Below are positions 1 to 5,026 of a stretch of DNA of 5,259 nt, piece after piece. The number at the start of each line of letters is the position of its first letter. Position 1 is the first letter of the stretch. This DNA comes from Desulfobacteraceae bacterium (GTDB taxonomy: Bacteria > Desulfobacterota > Desulfobacteria > Desulfobacterales > Desulfobacteraceae). Made by a program: the position numbers and the translations under genes. The stretch spans positions 1-5,259 of the forward strand of contig PIVQ01000542.1 of the NCBI GenBank assembly GCA_003354055.1, written 5' to 3'. Below the pieces are notes generated by a model. The model was not told the DNA's origin. It saw only the letters and a list, made by a program, of their open reading frames with translations, and ran no database searches.

Positions 1-1154
1 TTGATTCGATATCGGACCATCACAAACCGGCTTTTTGCCTCAACATGGATATCAGAGGCCTCTTTGCTCAATGCGTCCAGGATCAGGGCGTTTACAATCC
101 TGACGGGCGATGTCGTGTCCCCGGGGGTGAACAGGGTTTTAAAATCAAGGTCGCCATCGTTTTTATCAATGTTAAGGACAATGGAGTCCCCGGATTCCAC
201 ATAGTTGAGTTCCTCACCTGTGGGCGGGGTGACCTCTTCTGCGGCATATGATTCTTCGATTCTGTTAAGGATTTCCTTGTGCAGTCCTGCCATGGGCTTT
301 ATTTTGAGTCCGGTCATAAATTTCAACGCATCGATTTTCATTTGATCCGTGGGATCTGACATGACGACAAACAGTGTATTTCCTTTCTTTTTAATGGGGA
401 TCAACATGTTGCTTTTACAAATGTTTTTGGGAAGAATGGATTTTAGCTCAACATTGATATCAATTGAATTTAAGTCGGCTTTTTTGACGGTAAAATCAGT
501 GGTCAGCACCTGAAGGATTTTTTCAGAGCTGATAACGCCCATGTGAGATAGGATAACGGGCATGGTTTCTCCTGACTTCACCTGCTCTGTCTTTGCCTTG
601 ATCATATCCTGTGCTGAAATCAGCCTTTTGGCCACGAGCAGTTCAGCCAGTTTGCTTTGATTAATAAACCGGCTGAGCTTGTCGATATTTCTGACCTGGC
701 TTTCCTGTGTTATTTTTAGTTTTTTGTTCTCGGCTAGTAATTTATACTGCATGAGGGCAAGTCGGATGGTCTGCTTCAGTTCTTCGTCATTCCACGGTTT
801 TGTAATGAATTTGTAGACAGCACCCTTGTTTACTGCGTCCATTACCGAGTCTATATCAGAGTGGCCGGTTAACATGATGCGGATGATATCGGGATAGACG
901 AGTTTGGTTTTCTTTAAAAGATCAAGGCCGCTTGCCTTTGGCATCCTGTTGTCTGTGACAATGACATGAACGGTTTTTTCTTTTAAAATTTTCCATGCAC
1001 CGGATGCCGAACCAGCAGTTAGAATGCTGAAATTTTCTTTTTTGAACAGCCGTACAATTGATTTGAGAATGTCTTTTTCATCATCCACAAACAAGATGGT
1101 ATAAGTCTGTTTTACGCCGGGATGGGCGCCTTTTCTCGATGTCGTCTTTCCCAT
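1..1154 (-). CDS. Response regulator-MshEN-GspE/PilB-type ATPase hybrid, C-terminus beyond window
   Basis: The frame is open for 384 codons from an ATG at 1154 and runs off the left edge without a stop. Upstream AAGGTGG at about nine bases supports the start. Residues 18-135 form a receiver domain: acidic pair D24/D25, phosphoacceptor D68 in VTDNRMP, T96 in MLTGHSD and K119 in ITKPW. A charged helix (136-160) links it to an MshEN (GspE N-terminal) domain at about 165-303. Residues 350-384 match the start of the secretion ATPase N2 domain (SPVRIVNALI, then EASDIHVE, then VRYRI). Walker A and B boxes would lie outside the window. In the known family these hexameric ATPases power type IV pilus or type II secretion assembly. 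Control by phosphorylation at D68 is inferred from the fusion. It is monocistronic at its 5' side and divergent from the TauE/SafE gene. Domain calls are strong; the exact machine served is unknown. Confidence 0.9.
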   Translation of the reverse strand, partial: MGKTTSRKGAHPGVKQTYTILFVDDEKDILKSIVRLFKKENFSILTAGSASGAWKILKEKTVHVIVTDNRMPKASGLDLLKKTKLVYPDIIRIMLTGHSDIDSVMDAVNKGAVYKFITKPWNDEELKQTIRLALMQYKLLAENKKLKITQESQVRNIDKLSRFINQSKLAELLVAKRLISAQDMIKAKTEQVKSGETMPVILSHMGVISSEKILQVLTTDFTVKKADLNSIDINVELKSILPKNICKSNMLIPIKKKGNTLFVVMSDPTDQMKIDALKFMTGLKIKPMAGLHKEILNRIEESYAAEEVTPPTGEELNYVESGDSIVLNIDKNDGDLDFKTLFTPGDTTSPVRIVNALILDALSKEASDIHVEAKSRFVMVRYRI

Positions 1155-1209
1155 GGTCGGCCACCTTTACCGGGTGATCAAATATGGTTGTTGGGCTAAA
1201 TTGTTTTGA

Positions 1210-1267
1210 ATTATATCAATGGGCAGATTCTTGTTTGAGTATACCCTATGAGGTCTTTTTTTGACAG
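1210..1267 (-). promoter_or_regulatory. Candidate promoters for the response regulator-ATPase gene
   Basis: Read on the minus strand, TATACT (1243-1238) follows CTGTCA (1267-1262) at an 18-base spacing, four of six matches at -35 and five of six at -10. A second candidate closer to the gene is an extended -10, TGATATAAT, with its TATAAT at 1215-1210 and no clear -35. Both lie 55-115 bases upstream of the ATG at 1154. Only sequence resemblance to sigma70 sites supports them. Confidence 0.35.
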
Positions 1268-1291
1268 GGTTACATTCTTTTGGATGGGTTC

Positions 1292-1320
1292 TTAATAAGT
1301 CTTGTTTATGTTAGTATAAT
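1292..1320 (+). promoter_or_regulatory. Sigma70-like promoter for the first TauE/SafE gene
   Basis: TTAATA (1292-1297), a 17-base spacer and a consensus TATAAT (1315-1320) predict a transcription start near 1327, 37 bases before the ATG at 1364. The location argues against translation starting at the in-frame TTG at 1280, which lies upstream of this promoter. A short inverted repeat, ATTGG-N5-CCAAT (1326-1340), covers the predicted +1 and could be an operator or chance. Confidence 0.5.
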
Positions 1321-1363
1321 TCGTTATTGGTTGGGCCAATTGGAATTAAGGATAAAACCTGAT

Positions 1364-2161
1364 ATGACTTATATTTTGATCTATCTCGGTGTCGGTGCTG
1401 TGGCTGGCGTATTGGCAGGGCTTTTGGGAATCGGCGGCGGTCTTGTGATTGTGCCCATGCTCACCTTTGTATTCACCAGTCAGGGCATGCCCCATGAGAT
1501 CATCCTCCATGTGGCGCTGGGAACCTCATTGGCCAGTATTCTCTTTACCTCTCTGTCAAGCACGCGATCCCATCATAAAAGAGGGGCTGTGGTCTGGCCT
1601 GCGGTTTTTAAAATTACCCCCGGTATTCTGGTCGGCACTTTTTCCGGTACCTGGATAGCCTCCATGCTGTCTACCAATTTCCTAAAGGGGTTTTTCGGTG
1701 TTTTTTTAATCTATGTGGCCACCCAGATGCTTATGGGAATCAAACCCAAGTCCTCCAGGGATATTCCCGAAACCTTCGGTATCTTTGTTGCCGGAAGTGT
1801 CATCGGTGTCTTTTCAAGTCTTGTGGGCATTGGCGGGGGTACCCTGTCCGTACCCTTTCTGGTCTGGTGCAATACGAAAATCCATAAAGCCATCGGCACC
1901 TCCGCGGCCATTGGCCTGCCCATAGCTGTGGCCGGTACCCTGGGCTATGTGATTAACGGCCTTAATGTAGAAGGCCTGCCGCCCATGTCTCTGGGGTTTG
2001 TCAATTTTAAGGTGTTGGCCGGAATTGTGGCAGCCAGTGTTCTTACGGCTCCCATTGGTGTCCGTCTTGCCCACAGCCTGCCCATTGATAAGCTGAAACG
2101 GATATTTGCCGTCCTGCTTTATGTTGTGGGGGCAAAAATGCTGGCGTCTATACTGTTCTGA
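1364..2161 (+). CDS. TauE/SafE-family membrane transporter (putative anion/sulfite exporter)
   Basis: This 265-residue, very hydrophobic inner-membrane protein belongs to the TauE/SafE family (PF01925). It has the family's inverted-repeat architecture: GIGGG at 22-26 followed by VIVP, and again GIGGG at 155-159 followed by LSVP. Each half continues with a GTS motif, LGTSLAS near 52 and IGTSAA near 177. About eight membrane segments are expected and the length is normal. The family is linked to export or uptake of sulfur-containing and other small anions (sulfite, sulfoacetate, taurine catabolites), but the substrate cannot be read from sequence. The ATG at 1364 is preferred over the TTG at 1280: AAGGA lies 11 bases upstream, a TATAAT box lies between the two starts, and the family N-terminus begins right after M1. 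Its 3' end faces a second TauE/SafE gene. Confidence 0.9.
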   Translation: MTYILIYLGVGAVAGVLAGLLGIGGGLVIVPMLTFVFTSQGMPHEIILHVALGTSLASILFTSLSSTRSHHKRGAVVWPAVFKITPGILVGTFSGTWIASMLSTNFLKGFFGVFLIYVATQMLMGIKPKSSRDIPETFGIFVAGSVIGVFSSLVGIGGGTLSVPFLVWCNTKIHKAIGTSAAIGLPIAVAGTLGYVINGLNVEGLPPMSLGFVNFKVLAGIVAASVLTAPIGVRLAHSLPIDKLKRIFAVLLYVVGAKMLASILF

Positions 2162-2170
2162 TAGGTGTTT

Positions 2171-2187
2171 ACCCTGAATGGTCAGGT
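2171..2187. terminator. Weak hairpin between convergent TauE/SafE genes
   Basis: ACC(C)TGA, loop ATGG, TCAGGT forms a six-pair stem with one bulged C in the 20-base gap and the last codons of the minus-strand gene. There is no run of T after it on the plus strand; on the minus strand a T run precedes rather than follows it. It is at best a weak bidirectional terminator, and no better candidate is visible here. Confidence 0.2.
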
Positions 2188-2928
2188 CGTAAAAAACTGG
2201 ACCAGGAGAATCACGGCCATGATCAGGAGCAGGCGGCGAAGCCAGCGTTTATAAACAGCCCCCTGGATTCGATCACGGAATGCCATGGCCGAGACCATGA
2301 CAACCAGACTTAGAACGGCCAGGGGAAGTGAGGTTATCAATACATCAAGGGTCAGAAAGCCCGCCTGGATAAAAACCGCACCCTGGGTCAGTTTGCCGAA
2401 TAGAAAACAGAAGTTAAAGACCTGGATCATAGCGGTCTTGTCCATCCGGATTTCAAGAGCAAAAATCACAAGTGCCGGAAGCATTACATTCACCGTTCCG
2501 CCAAGGATACCTGCTGCCGTCCCGAATACAGCCGCGGCCATCCTTGGGTGGCGCGGGATCCAGGAGAACCCGACCCCCAGCCGTTCGGCATTCAAATAGA
2601 GGAGGATTACCCCCGCCAGTACCGGTCGGAAGCTTTCCTGTGGCACAATGACCAGCAGTCGGGCACCCAGAAAACTGCCGATCATTCCGTAAACGGCCAG
2701 AGGCCAGTACAGGGCAATACTTCTTTGCCAGGCACCGCCCTTGATGATGTTGGCCGCATTAATGACAATGGTGGGCAGTACAAGAAGCAGAATCGCTGTT
2801 TTAACATCGGTAACCATGGCCAGAAGCGGGGTGGCGATCAGAGGAAACCCGATACCGACAGCCCCGTGGACCACAGCGGCAAATCCGATGATTATGGCAA
2901 ACAGAAAATGAATTAAGGTCAGTGTCAT
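2182..2928 (-). CDS. TauE/SafE-family membrane transporter, second divergent paralogue
   Basis: This 248-residue protein is a compact TauE/SafE-family membrane transporter (PF01925). The first repeat carries HGAVGIGFPL at 21-30 followed by a TPLL turn; the second carries GILGGTVNVMLP at 140-151. Hydrophobic segments are spread over the whole length (about 4-22, 45-60, 73-95, 101-113, 129-158, 167-190, 193-215, 231-246), with a basic cytoplasmic loop near 217-232. It lacks the GIGGG signature of the neighbouring gene, so it is a different subfamily rather than a recent duplicate. Substrate unknown; anion export is the family expectation. An in-frame TAG just upstream rules out a longer product. 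The ribosome site is poor (GGTAGAG about 13 bases upstream), suggesting modest expression. It converges on the other TauE/SafE gene and is divergent from the solute-binding protein gene. Confidence 0.87.
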   Translation of the reverse strand: MTLTLIHFLFAIIIGFAAVVHGAVGIGFPLIATPLLAMVTDVKTAILLLVLPTIVINAANIIKGGAWQRSIALYWPLAVYGMIGSFLGARLLVIVPQESFRPVLAGVILLYLNAERLGVGFSWIPRHPRMAAAVFGTAAGILGGTVNVMLPALVIFALEIRMDKTAMIQVFNFCFLFGKLTQGAVFIQAGFLTLDVLITSLPLAVLSLVVMVSAMAFRDRIQGAVYKRWLRRLLLIMAVILLVQFFTT

Positions 2929-3011
2929 AGAACGGGAACTCTACCCCGAACATTGAAAAAAATCCATGGGTAACAGCAATTGCAATAAAAGAATGAGACA
3001 AATGCTTTAAT

Positions 3012-3040
3012 TTGACCTTTTTCTTGATTCTCTTTAGAAT
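3012..3040 (+). promoter_or_regulatory. Sigma70-like promoter for the solute-binding protein gene
   Basis: TTGACC (3012-3017), a 17-base spacer and TAGAAT (3035-3040) each match the consensus at five of six bases with ideal spacing, the best promoter in the window. Transcription would start near 3047, leaving a leader of about 77 bases before the ATG at 3124. The -10 box and start are overlapped by a perfect inverted repeat, see the next entry. Confidence 0.6.
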
Positions 3041-3062
3041 CCAGTTATGGATACCTGGATTC
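3037..3062. repeat. Perfect 8-base inverted repeat over promoter, operator-like
   Basis: GAATCCAG (3037-3044) and CTGGATTC (3055-3062) are exactly complementary around a ten-base centre. The left arm sits in the -10 box and the right arm lies about 8-15 bases downstream of the predicted start, a position typical of repressor operators. An overlapping alternative pairing, ATGGA/TCCAT, exists. No T tract follows on either strand, so it is not an intrinsic terminator. A palindrome TTGATATCAA (3070-3079) lies just downstream in the leader. Confidence 0.5.
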
Positions 3063-3123
3063 CATCCTGTTGATATCAATCCATTAGCACCCAAATCGTT
3101 AATTCTAACTCAAGGTAGGATAT

Positions 3124-3882
3124 ATGAAACATATCGTATGGATTCTGATCGTCATGGCTGCGCTGTCCCAGGCACATGCCACCACCCTTACCCTGGTTAC
3201 CCTGGAAAGCCCGCCGGCTGAATTTTCCCTGAACGGGGACAGTTCCGGGCGGAACGTGGACATTGCCAGGGAGTGTCTCAAACAGATGGGGTTTGGCGTC
3301 AAGATCATGATAATTCCCTGGAAACGGGCGCTGATCATGGTGGAAAGCGGGCTTGCCGACGGCATAATAGATGCGGCATTTACCCCGAAGCGGGCAGAGT
3401 TTCTCCATTACCCGGATGAAGAGATCTATGTGGAAGAGTGGTATCTGTTCAAACGGTCAGGTGATCCCCTGACCCTGGACAGGGATCTGGGCAATGCAGG
3501 TCAATATACCTTAGGGATTTCCCGGGGATTTGAATACGGCGGTTTGATCCAGGATGCCATCAACAACAGGCGCTTTGACAAGATCCAGGAAGTGGTCAAC
3601 AATGAAATGAACATTAAAAAACTTGCGGTGAAGCGGTTTGACGTGTTTGTAGGGGTGAAGCTGACCATTTTAAATCTTTCCAAACAGATGGGGTATGCCG
3701 ATAAAATCCAGATCGTTCCCATGACGGAAACAGGGCTTCCCTATCTTTTAAGTTCATCCAAGACCTATGTGGCCTTTTCCAAGAAAACCATGACCAAAGA
3801 TATTGCTGAGCAGTTTTCTCTCACCCTGAAAGAAATGAAGACTGAGGGTGCGGTTAAAAGGATAGAAGCAAAATATTATTAA
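3124..3882 (+). CDS. Periplasmic solute-binding protein, family 3 (amino-acid type)
   Basis: This 252-residue protein has a Sec signal peptide: MKH, a hydrophobic core (4-14) and a likely cut after AHA at 17-19. The mature part follows the family 3 solute-binding fold (SBP_bac_3, PF00497): GRNVDIARECLKQMG at 42-56, PWKRAL then ESGLADGII at 65-82, TPKRAEFLHYP at 87-97 with R90 at the place of the ligand-carboxylate arginine, a domain crossover with LGISRGFEYGG at 130-140, and the closing helix EMKTEGAVKRIEAKY at 237-251. Length is typical. Such proteins pass polar amino acids or related ligands to an ABC permease, or act as sensors. No permease or ATPase gene is beside it: upstream is a divergent TauE/SafE gene, downstream a convergent TRIC gene. 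AAGG at 3112-3115, eight bases before the ATG, supports the start. The ligand is unknown. Confidence 0.88.
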   Translation: MKHIVWILIVMAALSQAHATTLTLVTLESPPAEFSLNGDSSGRNVDIARECLKQMGFGVKIMIIPWKRALIMVESGLADGIIDAAFTPKRAEFLHYPDEEIYVEEWYLFKRSGDPLTLDRDLGNAGQYTLGISRGFEYGGLIQDAINNRRFDKIQEVVNNEMNIKKLAVKRFDVFVGVKLTILNLSKQMGYADKIQIVPMTETGLPYLLSSSKTYVAFSKKTMTKDIAEQFSLTLKEMKTEGAVKRIEAKYY

Positions 3883-3897
3883 AGGTCTGATTCGTAA

Positions 3898-4077
3898 GAT
3901 GCTTTAAAAATATAGTGGAAAATCTTTGTTTGGATGAAAACTTGCCCATATGCAAGGCGCAAGAAAGTCTAAAACCGGAGTGTACTATTGTACATGAGGC
4001 CCGATTTTATAATTTGGTAGACTTTTGCAGCAACGCGGCAGATGGGCAAGTTTTCATTCAAACACTATTTAAGCATC
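3898..4077. repeat. Long imperfect palindromic element between convergent genes
   Basis: The outer arms 3928-3953 and 4038-4063 are complementary at 24 of 26 positions (key block ATGAAAACTTGCCCAT). A second pair, AAAGTCTA 3964-3971 with TAGACTTT 4018-4025, is perfect. An inner pair AAAACCGG/CCGATTTT (3971-3978 with 4001-4008) has one mismatch. At the centre TGTAC-TATT-GTACA (3981-3994) closes the structure. Beyond the outer arms, GATGCTT and TAGTG recur on both sides, separated by extra bases on the left. The whole folds into one long cruciform or RNA hairpin. It may be a mobile palindromic (MITE- or REP-like) repeat, and it can serve as a two-way transcription barrier for the flanking convergent genes. 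It holds no convincing gene. Confidence 0.8.
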
Positions 4078-4670
4078 AGCCACTTGGGATAGTATAATCC
4101 CCATTGAATGGCTGCCGCTCTCAGGGCAAAGATCAGGGCTGCTGCATATATCTGACTGTACATGTGGTCCGGAAAGAGAAAATCAAATCCAGAGAAGAGA
4201 ATGGCACCAAGCAGGGCAGGGGTTGCGTAAAACTCTTTTGCCAGCAACAGGGTTTGACGCTGGGTCAGCACATCCCGGATCATGCCGCCGGCAATACCTG
4301 TTGCCAATCCCATGAGCACGGCAACCGGTCTTGAAAATCCCATGGCAATAGTTTTTTCCGTTGCCAGAACCGTGAACAGTGCCAAGCCAAATGCATCCAC
4401 ATAGAGCAGCAGCTTGAACAAAGGGGTAATCAACCGGATCAGGAAAAAGGCAATCGCTGATGCTGCCAGGGCTACCCACAGATAAGTTAGATCGGCTATC
4501 CAGAATACGGGGTTCACGTCAATCACCATGTCCCTGATGGTACCGCCGCCCAGTGCCGTGATAATCCCCAACAGCACAACACTGAAAATATCCATGTCCT
4601 TTTTACCGGCTGCCATGACACCGGTGACGGCAAATGCAGCTATGCCGATCATGCCCATATAGTATATCAT
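4065..4670 (-). CDS. TRIC/UPF0126-family membrane protein (YicG/YadS-like)
   Basis: This 201-residue membrane protein has the two-repeat pattern of the TRIC (trimeric intracellular cation channel) family, formerly UPF0126. Each repeat has a glycine-rich motif: ALGGGTIRDMVID at 39-51 and GIAGGMIRDVL at 125-135. They are preceded by AAFAVTGVMAAGKKDMD (11-27) and DAFGLALFTVLATEKTIAMG (92-111). Six to seven membrane segments are expected and the length is normal. Bacterial members form trimeric cation-permeable pores in structural work; some relatives have been linked to glycine uptake, so the physiological substrate is open. A strong GGAGGT (4675-4680) lies five bases before the ATG, so the start is secure. 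The last codons (ATG CTT AAA TAG) lie inside the palindromic element at 3898-4077. The leader holds several inverted repeats. Confidence 0.92.
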   Translation of the reverse strand: MIYYMGMIGIAAFAVTGVMAAGKKDMDIFSVVLLGIITALGGGTIRDMVIDVNPVFWIADLTYLWVALAASAIAFFLIRLITPLFKLLLYVDAFGLALFTVLATEKTIAMGFSRPVAVLMGLATGIAGGMIRDVLTQRQTLLLAKEFYATPALLGAILFSGFDFLFPDHMYSQIYAAALIFALRAAAIQWGLYYPKWLMLK

Positions 4671-4683
4671 TTTTACCTCCGAA

Positions 4684-4702
4684 AACGATCTTAGGAATCG
4701 TT
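4684..4702 (-). promoter_or_regulatory. Leader hairpin just upstream of the TRIC ribosome site
   Basis: AACGAT (4684-4689) and ATCGTT (4697-4702) pair perfectly around a seven-base loop. In the TRIC mRNA the stem ends three bases before GGAGGT. It could influence ribosome access or mRNA stability, but six pairs may also be chance. Confidence 0.35.
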
Positions 4703-4703
4703 A

Positions 4704-4823
4704 CAAAATAACTTGATCTAAATACCCTAAAGGGCAGAAACTTGTTTCCAAAACCCCTTAAATGGGTATTTTTACAAAAGACCCCAACTGGGTATTTTGG
4801 AAACAAAAGATCAAGTAATTTTG
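4704..4823. repeat. 120-base nested palindrome (MITE-like or leader structure)
   Basis: The ends 4704-4719 and 4808-4823 are complementary at 15 of 16 positions (block ACTTGATCT/AGATCAAGT perfect). Inside them TTGTTTCCAAAA (4742-4753) and TTTTGGAAACAA (4795-4806) are a perfect 12-base pair. The arms are asymmetric: the left has an extra 22 bases between the two blocks, containing the small palindrome CCCTAAAGGG (4725-4734). The centre carries two further ACCC/GGGT pairs (4753-4767 and 4781-4793) and a direct repeat of TGGGTATTTT (4763-4772, 4789-4798). No coding capacity. It may be a small non-autonomous mobile element or a structured leader of the TRIC gene. Confidence 0.7.
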
Positions 4824-4825
4824 GA

Positions 4826-4860
4826 GCCGATCCTTAGCCAAGGTATTACATGAAATCGGC
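4826..4860. repeat. Nested inverted repeat
   Basis: GCCGAT (4826-4831) pairs with ATCGGC (4855-4860), and directly inside it CCTT-AGCC-AAGG (4832-4843) forms a small hairpin. A run of eight T begins about 11 bases after the right arm on the plus strand, too far for a standard intrinsic terminator. Role unknown. Confidence 0.35.
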
Positions 4861-4922
4861 AGCTTTCTCAATTTTTTTTGCGTAGCGGCAATTTTGCAAT
4901 AGTGTTGCAGGGGGAATTGTGT

Positions 4923-4940
4923 GGTAAGTCACGACTAACC
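4923..4940. promoter_or_regulatory. 18-base operator-like palindrome upstream of aldolase
   Basis: GGTAAGTC-AC-GACTAACC is a dyad with seven of eight positions complementary. Its size and compact centre resemble binding sites of dimeric helix-turn-helix regulators. It lies 87 bases before the aldolase ATG and could serve either divergent gene. The regulator is unknown. Confidence 0.4.
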
Positions 4941-4965
4941 TTGTTTTGCCAAAAAAAGGAATTAT

Positions 4966-4993
4966 TTTAGTCCATAGCGTTCCAACTTAAAAT
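4966..4993 (+). promoter_or_regulatory. Weak promoter candidate for the aldolase gene
   Basis: TAAAAT (4988-4993) matches the -10 consensus at five of six bases. The best -35 at an acceptable distance, TTTAGT (4966-4971, 16-base spacer), matches only three of six. This is the best placement I can find within 60 bases of the ATG at 5027, not a firm call. Confidence 0.2.
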
Positions 4994-5026
4994 ACGGCAA
5001 AATTTAAAATCAGAGGAGAATTTTTC

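Larger units (their letters stand above)
4671..5026. other. Gene-free divergent regulatory region
   Basis: These 356 bases separate the divergently transcribed TRIC and aldolase genes. I see no reading frame with a credible ribosome site and no tRNA or known riboswitch core. The region is AT-rich and contains, from left to right, a small hairpin (4684-4702), a 120-base nested palindrome (4704-4823), a nested inverted repeat (4826-4860), a TGCAA/TTGCA repeat (4895-4909), and an 18-base operator-like palindrome (4923-4940). On the minus strand TTGAGA (4874-4869) precedes TGTAAT (4853-4848) at a short 15-base spacing, a weak promoter candidate for the TRIC gene. Confidence 0.6.

Noticed and set aside
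2548..2916. 122-codon plus-strand frame opposite the second TauE/SafE gene
   Set aside because: Antisense to a strong membrane-protein gene, with a hydrophilic, low-complexity product and no ribosome site.
2801..3094. 97-codon minus-strand frame overlapping the second TauE/SafE start
   Set aside because: It is an out-of-frame shadow of the transporter in its second half, and its first half crosses the promoter and inverted repeat of the divergent gene.
3076..3408. 110-codon minus-strand frame opposite the solute-binding protein
   Set aside because: Antisense shadow of the signal peptide and first domain of a convincing gene; no family resemblance.
3915..4097. 60-codon plus-strand frame across the intergenic repeat
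   Set aside because: It starts at a GTG without a ribosome site, lies almost wholly within the palindrome, and overlaps the end of the TRIC gene. Its codons simply read both arms of the repeat.
4603..4806. 67-codon minus-strand frame in the TRIC leader
   Set aside because: It overlaps the start of the well-supported TRIC gene in another frame, has no ribosome site, and runs through the nested palindrome; the product resembles no protein family.
4850..4880. Inverted repeat followed by a T run as an intrinsic terminator
   Set aside because: The eight T bases begin about 11 bases after the stem at 4855-4860, and no plus-strand gene ends nearby.
4671..5026. Glycine or other known riboswitch upstream of the TRIC gene
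   Set aside because: Considered because some TRIC/UPF0126 relatives are linked to glycine, but I see no glycine aptamer core (GGAGAG-type element or GGACAG-type block) on the minus strand.
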